49,551 nt of DNA from Deltaproteobacteria bacterium. GTDB taxonomy: Bacteria; Desulfobacterota; Desulfobacteria; Desulfobacterales; Desulfatibacillaceae. Both the position numbers and the translations under genes were made by a program. The stretch is from NCBI GenBank assembly GCA_016235345.1, contig JACRLG010000027.1:1-49551 (forward strand), in the 5' to 3' direction. Below the pieces are notes generated by a model, which searched no databases, was not told the origin of the DNA, and saw nothing but the letters and a program-made list of their open reading frames with translations. Numbering within the stretch: the first letter of the stretch is position 1; every line of letters begins with the position of its first letter. Shown one piece after another: positions 45,651 through 49,551 of the stretch.

Positions 45651-45668
45651 AATGGTCCTCCTTTGGTA

Positions 45669-45995
45669 CTAATCTTCCAATATCACCGTTATATGGGCCA
45701 TGGGCTTCAAAATCCGGTTGGCCCGCCCCTGGGCGCGAGGCCTGAAACGTTTGAGCTTGGGTCCCTGGTTGACGATTATGTTCGCCACCTTGAACTTGTC
45801 AACGTCCCCGCCCTGTTGTTCGGCGTTGGCCGCCGCAGACTGAACCACCTTGCCGATTATGGCTGCGGACTTTTGCGGCATGAACTTCAAGGTGTTGATT
45901 GCCTTCTCAACCGCGTTTCCCTTAACCACAGCGGCCACCCAGCGGGCCTTCTGCGCCGATACGCGGATGAACCTGGCATGAGCCATTACCTTCAT
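45669..45995 (-). CDS. rplV: 50S ribosomal protein L22
   Basis: A 108-aa L22 (ARFIRVSAQKARWVAAVVKG; RPRAQGRANRILKPMAHITV). ATG 45995 (AAGGA 9 nt upstream) gives the normal length; the longer open frame runs back into rpsS. Confidence 0.96.
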   Translation of the reverse strand: MKVMAHARFIRVSAQKARWVAAVVKGNAVEKAINTLKFMPQKSAAIIGKVVQSAAANAEQQGGDVDKFKVANIIVNQGPKLKRFRPRAQGRANRILKPMAHITVILED

Positions 45996-46017
45996 TTCAC
46001 CCATCCTTCGGCGGGGC

Positions 46018-46305
46018 CTATTTTTTACCCGACGCCTTTGTCTTTTTATCCCCAGCATGGCCGTAGAAGGTCCGCGTGGGAGAAAACTCGCCAAGTTTAT
46101 GGCCCACCATGTTTTCCGTAACGAACACGGGGATGAACTTCTTCCCGTTGTTCACGGCTATGGTGAGTCCGACCATTTCAGGCAGGACCGTTGAGCGCCG
46201 GGACCAGGTCTTGATCACCTTTTTCGATTGCGTATCCTGGGCCGCGGCCACCTTTTTCACCAGGTGATCGTCAACAAAGGGCCCCTTTTTCAACGACCGC
46301 GGCAT
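46018..46305 (-). CDS. rpsS: 30S ribosomal protein S19
   Basis: A 95-aa S19 ([39 protein letters not shown]). Confidence 0.97.
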   Translation of the reverse strand: MPRSLKKGPFVDDHLVKKVAAAQDTQSKKVIKTWSRRSTVLPEMVGLTIAVNNGKKFIPVFVTENMVGHKLGEFSPTRTFYGHAGDKKTKASGKK

Positions 46306-46449
46306 GGCCGCCTCCGTCTTCTGCTTAAAGGTTCATATGATCCGACAATGTCCCGATTTTTCGCTTCCGTTCCGCCGACCCGAAGGCAGGAAAAAACGCA
46401 TCGGAACTCCCCCGTTAACTTTCCACGGGGTTCGGGACAGTGAAGACTG
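46306..46449 (-). other. 144-bp structured gap between rplB and rpsS
   Basis: Most junctions within this operon are under 30 bp. This one has an outer inverted repeat tgtcccga (46349-46356)/tcgggaca (46432-46439) and an inner stem ccccgt (46410-46415)/acgggg (46425-46430). It ends before the GGAGG of rpsS. Role unknown. Confidence 0.5.
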
Positions 46450-47274
46450 CTACTTGCGCTTCTTGACGATGAGGCTGTCAGAAGGCTTCTTTTTCCTGGT
46501 CTTGAAGCCCTTGGCGGGCATGCCCCAGGGTGAACACGGGTGCCTGCCGCCGGACGACCGGCCTTCACCGCCGCCCATCGGATGGTCAACCGGGTTCATT
46601 GCAACGCCCCTCACCTTGGGCCTTCTGCCGAGCCAGCGTGCCCGGCCAGCCTTGCCCAAGGAAAGGTTTTCGCTTTCGACGTTACCCACCTGACCGATGG
46701 TGGCCATGCAGCGGGTGAGCACCAGACGGACTTCACCGGAGGGAAGCCTTACCTGGGCGTAGTCGTTGTCCTTGGCCACGAGCTGGGCGAAGGTCCCGGC
46801 GGAACGGACAATCTGGCCGCCCTTTCCGATCTTCAACTCCACGTTGTGAATCAGTGTGCCCAGTGGAATGTTGGACAAGGGCAGCGCGTTTCCCGGCTTG
46901 ATGTCGGCGGTTGCGCCGCTCATCACCGTATCGCCGACCTTCAGGTTCACCGGGCAGAGGATGTAGCGCTTTTCGCCGTCCGCGTAAAAAAGGAGGGCGA
47001 GCCGGGATGAACGGTTGGGATCGTATTCGATGGCTGCGACCCTTGCCGGAATTCCGCTCTTGTTGCGCTTGAAATCCACCATCCTGTAGTGCCGCCTGCT
47101 TCCGCCGCCCTTGTGACGCGAGGTTATGCGACCGTAGCAGTTTCTGCCGCCGCTTTTCTTGAGCGGTGTGAGGAGGCCCTTTTCCGGATCCTTTTTGGTG
47201 AGTTCCTCGAAATTAGCGAATTCGAAAAACCTTCTGCCCGGAGAGGTGGGTTTGTTCTTTTTGATGGCAGCCAT
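46450..47274 (-). CDS. rplB: 50S ribosomal protein L2
   Basis: A 274-aa L2 ([42 protein letters not shown], the peptidyl-transferase-site histidine region). ATG 47274 follows GGAAGGG; an upstream open frame overlaps rplW. Confidence 0.97.
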   Translation of the reverse strand: MAAIKKNKPTSPGRRFFEFANFEELTKKDPEKGLLTPLKKSGGRNCYGRITSRHKGGGSRRHYRMVDFKRNKSGIPARVAAIEYDPNRSSRLALLFYADGEKRYILCPVNLKVGDTVMSGATADIKPGNALPLSNIPLGTLIHNVELKIGKGGQIVRSAGTFAQLVAKDNDYAQVRLPSGEVRLVLTRCMATIGQVGNVESENLSLGKAGRARWLGRRPKVRGVAMNPVDHPMGGGEGRSSGGRHPCSPWGMPAKGFKTRKKKPSDSLIVKKRK

Positions 47275-47284
47275 AAGTCCCTTC

Positions 47285-47572
47285 CTACACTCCGTCGAAG
47301 AATTCGATGCTGGCACCCTGCGCCAGTCTTACGACGGCCTTTTTCCAGTCCCTCTTTTTTCCAACGGTGCGTCCCCTACGCTTGACCTTGCCGTTGACGT
47401 TCAATGTCTGAACGTCTTTGACCGTGACCTTGAAAATCTTTTCAATCGCGCGGGCGATTTCCACCTTGTTGGCGTCCGGCAACACCTCAAAGACGTACTG
47501 GTTGTGGGTGTCTTTCAGCCTGGTGCCCTTTTCCGTGATGAGCGGACGCCTTATAATGGCGTATGCATTCAT
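47285..47572 (-). CDS. rplW: 50S ribosomal protein L23
   Basis: A 95-aa L23 ([38 protein letters not shown]), the exit-tunnel docking site for trigger factor and SRP. Overlaps rplD by 4 bp. Confidence 0.97.
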   Translation of the reverse strand: MNAYAIIRRPLITEKGTRLKDTHNQYVFEVLPDANKVEIARAIEKIFKVTVKDVQTLNVNGKVKRRGRTVGKKRDWKKAVVRLAQGASIEFFDGV

Positions 47573-48192
47573 GCCTCAAACCTCCCCCGGATGCCGTCTA
47601 TGGCTGCGGCGTCCAGAATCAGGTGGTCGTAACGCAGGATGTCGTACACGTTGAGACCCTCAACCCGCAACACCTTCACGTTCGGTAGGTTTCTGGCGGA
47701 GAGCTCCAGGTTTTCGTCCTTGCCGTTCACCACCAGGAGAGCCTTTTTGAGCGCGAGGGCCGAACAGATGGCCGCCACGTCGCGGGTCTTGATGCGCTCC
47801 AAAGAGAGGGAATCAATGACCTTGAGCGTCTGATCGACGAGCTTCGAGGAAAGGGCCATCGCCAGAGCCTGGCGGCGGACCTTTTTGGGCACGGTATAGG
47901 AGTAGTCCCTGGGATGCGGACCGAAAACCGAGCCGCCGCCCCTCATGATGGGGCTGGAGCGCTCGCCTCTGCGTGCGCGGCCCGATCCCTTCTGCTTCAT
48001 CTGTTTCTTGCCGGTTGCGTTTACGTCGCTGCGGTTCTTGACCGATGACGTACCGCGCCGGCGGGCGGCCAGCTGGGCCACCACAACTTCATGAAGTATC
48101 CAGGGTTTGATCTCGACCGAGAAAACATCGTCGGAAAGCTCTATTTCCGAGACCTTCTCGCCCTGCTTGCTGTAAACATCTGTGAGCGCCAT
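47569..48192 (-). CDS. rplD: 50S ribosomal protein L4
   Basis: A 207-aa L4 (GTSSVKNRSDVNATGKKQMKQKG; FGPHPRDYSYTVPKKVRRQA). In E. coli it autoregulates the S10 operon. Confidence 0.97.
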   Translation of the reverse strand: MALTDVYSKQGEKVSEIELSDDVFSVEIKPWILHEVVVAQLAARRRGTSSVKNRSDVNATGKKQMKQKGSGRARRGERSSPIMRGGGSVFGPHPRDYSYTVPKKVRRQALAMALSSKLVDQTLKVIDSLSLERIKTRDVAAICSALALKKALLVVNGKDENLELSARNLPNVKVLRVEGLNVYDILRYDHLILDAAAIDGIRGRFEA

Positions 48193-48210
48193 ACTAACCT
48201 CGCCTCTTTT

Positions 48211-48846
48211 TCACCAGAACGCGGACTTGGGTTTGCGGACCTCCACGAAGGATGATCCCGATCCCGGAACCGCTCCCTTGACGAGAATCAGGTTTTGTTC
48301 CGGACGCACATCCACGATGACGAGGTTGCGGGTGGTCTGCCGCGTGTCTCCGTAATGCCCCGGAAGCCTCTTGCCCTTGACAACCCGGCTCGGCCAGGCC
48401 GATGCTCCGATGGAGCCCGGACGCCTGTGATGCATGCAGCCGTGGCTGTCGGGTCCGCCGGCAAATCCGTGGCGCTTCACCGAGCCCTGGAATCCGCGTC
48501 CCTTGATTTTACCTGCAATGTCAACCTTCTCGCCTACGGCGAAAATGTCGGCTGTGAGCACCTGGCCCAGGTTGAAGGCCGAAGGATCGAGAACTCCGAA
48601 TTCCTTCAGCACGCGGAAAAGCTTTCCGCCGCTCTTTGCAAAATGACCCGCCGCAGGCTTGTTAACCCTCTGCTTCTTGGCCTCAAGAAAGCCCACCTGT
48701 ATGGCGTCGTAGCCATCGGTGGCCTTTGTCTTTATCTGAGTCACCACGCAAGGCCCAACCTGGATCACCGTCACGGGAACATGACGCCCGTCTTCGGCGA
48801 AGATGCCCGTCATTCCCAGTTTTTTACCTAAAAGCCCCTTCAACAT
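48211..48846 (-). CDS. rplC: 50S ribosomal protein L3
   Basis: A 211-aa L3 (LLGKKLGMTGIFAEDGRHVPV; GFAGGPDSHGCMHHRRPGSIG). ATG 48846 follows GGAGGAGAGG. A GC-rich 122-bp gap precedes it. Confidence 0.97.
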   Translation of the reverse strand: MLKGLLGKKLGMTGIFAEDGRHVPVTVIQVGPCVVTQIKTKATDGYDAIQVGFLEAKKQRVNKPAAGHFAKSGGKLFRVLKEFGVLDPSAFNLGQVLTADIFAVGEKVDIAGKIKGRGFQGSVKRHGFAGGPDSHGCMHHRRPGSIGASAWPSRVVKGKRLPGHYGDTRQTTRNLVIVDVRPEQNLILVKGAVPGSGSSFVEVRKPKSAFW

Positions 48847-48968
48847 GGCCTCTCCTCCGGTTTCGCCGGCTTTCCCGAAATACCCAACCGACTCGAACGT
48901 CAAACCCGCGTGTTTTTTTCGCCGACAACAAAAAAGGTTTTCGGACGAGGCGGGGAATGGAACCGCTT

Positions 48969-49280
48969 TTAGACCTTTATCTCCACGTCAACACCGGGGG
49001 AGAGGTCCAGCTTCATGAGCGCGTCGACGGTCTGCTGAGTGGGTTCCAGAATATCCAGAAGCCTCTTGTGTGTGCGAACCTCGAACTGCTCCCGGCTCTT
49101 CTTGTCTATGTGGGGCGAACGAAGCACGCAGTGCTTGCTTATGCGGGTGGGGAGCGGAATCGGTCCCACAACCTTGGCCCCGGTGTTCCTGGCCGTTTCC
49201 ACGATATCGCTCGCGGATTGATCCAGGAGCTTGTGGTCGTAAGCCTTAAGCCGGATTCGGATTTTCTCGTTCATCAACAT
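48969..49280 (-). CDS. rpsJ: 30S ribosomal protein S10
   Basis: A 103-aa S10 ([40 protein letters not shown]), also the NusE partner in antitermination. ATG 49280 has AAGGA upstream; ATG 49274 is an alternative. Confidence 0.97.
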   Translation of the reverse strand: MLMNEKIRIRLKAYDHKLLDQSASDIVETARNTGAKVVGPIPLPTRISKHCVLRSPHIDKKSREQFEVRTHKRLLDILEPTQQTVDALMKLDLSPGVDVEIKV

Positions 49281-49298
49281 GGCTTTCGTCCTTATGGC

Positions 49299-49551
49299 TT
49301 ACGCTATGATCTCGGCAACCACGCCAGCGCCCACGGTGCGTCCGCCTTCGCGGACCGCGAACCGGAGTTCCTTCTCCATGGCGATGGGGGTGATCAGCTC
49401 GGCGGTGACGGAAACGTTGTCGCCGGGCATGACCATTTCAACGCCTTCGGGAAGGGTCACGATCCCGGTCACGTCCGTTGTGCGGAAGTAGAACTGGGGG
49501 CGGTAACCGTTGAAAAACGGGGTGTGACGCCCGCCTTCTTCCTTGGACAAA
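49299..49551 (-). CDS. tuf: Elongation factor Tu, C-terminal part (cut by window end)
   Basis: The last 83 residues of EF-Tu domain 3: [32 protein letters not shown] and the end [16 protein letters not shown]. The gene continues beyond 49551. 18 bp before rpsJ, the usual str/S10 junction. Confidence 0.97.
   Translation of the reverse strand, partial: LSKEEGGRHTPFFNGYRPQFYFRTTDVTGIVTLPEGVEMVMPGDNVSVTAELITPIAMEKELRFAVREGGRTVGAGVVAEIIA

Noticed and set aside
1-49551. CRISPR arrays, tRNA and rRNA genes
   Set aside because: No regularly spaced direct repeats, cloverleaf-like sequences or rRNA signatures were found by eye.

Overview
The window reads as a chromosomal segment of a GC-rich, strictly anaerobic Desulfobacterota-type bacterium (sulfate-reducer-like). 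This is inferred from gene content, not from a marker tree: a type-B (diheme, single membrane subunit) succinate dehydrogenase/fumarate reductase, a one-piece LarC nickel insertase, a ferredoxin:thioredoxin-reductase-type catalytic protein paired with a glutaredoxin, YkgJ-type cysteine-cluster proteins and zinc-binding forms of S4, S14 and L36.

Layout. (i) 1-3376 is accessory DNA: an IS5-like insertion sequence whose transposase needs a +1 frame change, then a leftward, translationally coupled pair (AAA/ABC-type ATPase plus a small ELK-motif, PD-(D/E)XK-like protein) in AT-richer DNA. This pair is the best candidate for an undescribed, possibly anti-phage, system. (ii) 3377-6744 is the leftward sdhC-A-B operon with a clear sigma70-type promoter, divergent from a rightward HigB/HigA-like toxin-antitoxin pair (6998-7722). 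(iii) 7795-16122 carries a flippase-like membrane protein, an unknown 383-aa protein coupled to larC, an acyltransferase, a cysteine-cluster protein, a hybrid-free sensor kinase and a CYTH protein. (iv) 16123-26362 carries transketolase, a four-gene rightward cluster (cysteine cluster, small unknown, PrmA-like methyltransferase, TPR), a ModE-like regulator, the FTR/glutaredoxin pair, a TIGR04282/TIGR04283 glycosyltransferase pair, an MBL hydrolase and an RsbU-like phosphatase with a degenerate receiver. (v) 26598-33842 has glnS-MFS, a MITE, a zinc-ribbon/PH membrane protein, a NYN-nuclease/cold-shock fusion, a cyclophilin and an S41 protease. (vi) 34103-49551 is the leftward tuf-S10-spc-alpha ribosomal supercluster, complete from tuf (cut by the window end) to rplQ, closed by a strong terminator at 33955-33982.

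The most striking non-coding structure is a dispersed hairpin repeat (three full copies and one half copy, 15981-26488) with conserved outer arms and a different palindromic core in each copy, placed directly behind genes. A second small family of G5/C5 hairpins (3281 and 8879) and a non-autonomous element at 29545-29706, whose two ends match the respective ends of the IS at position 1, add to this. No tRNA, rRNA or CRISPR array was recognised.
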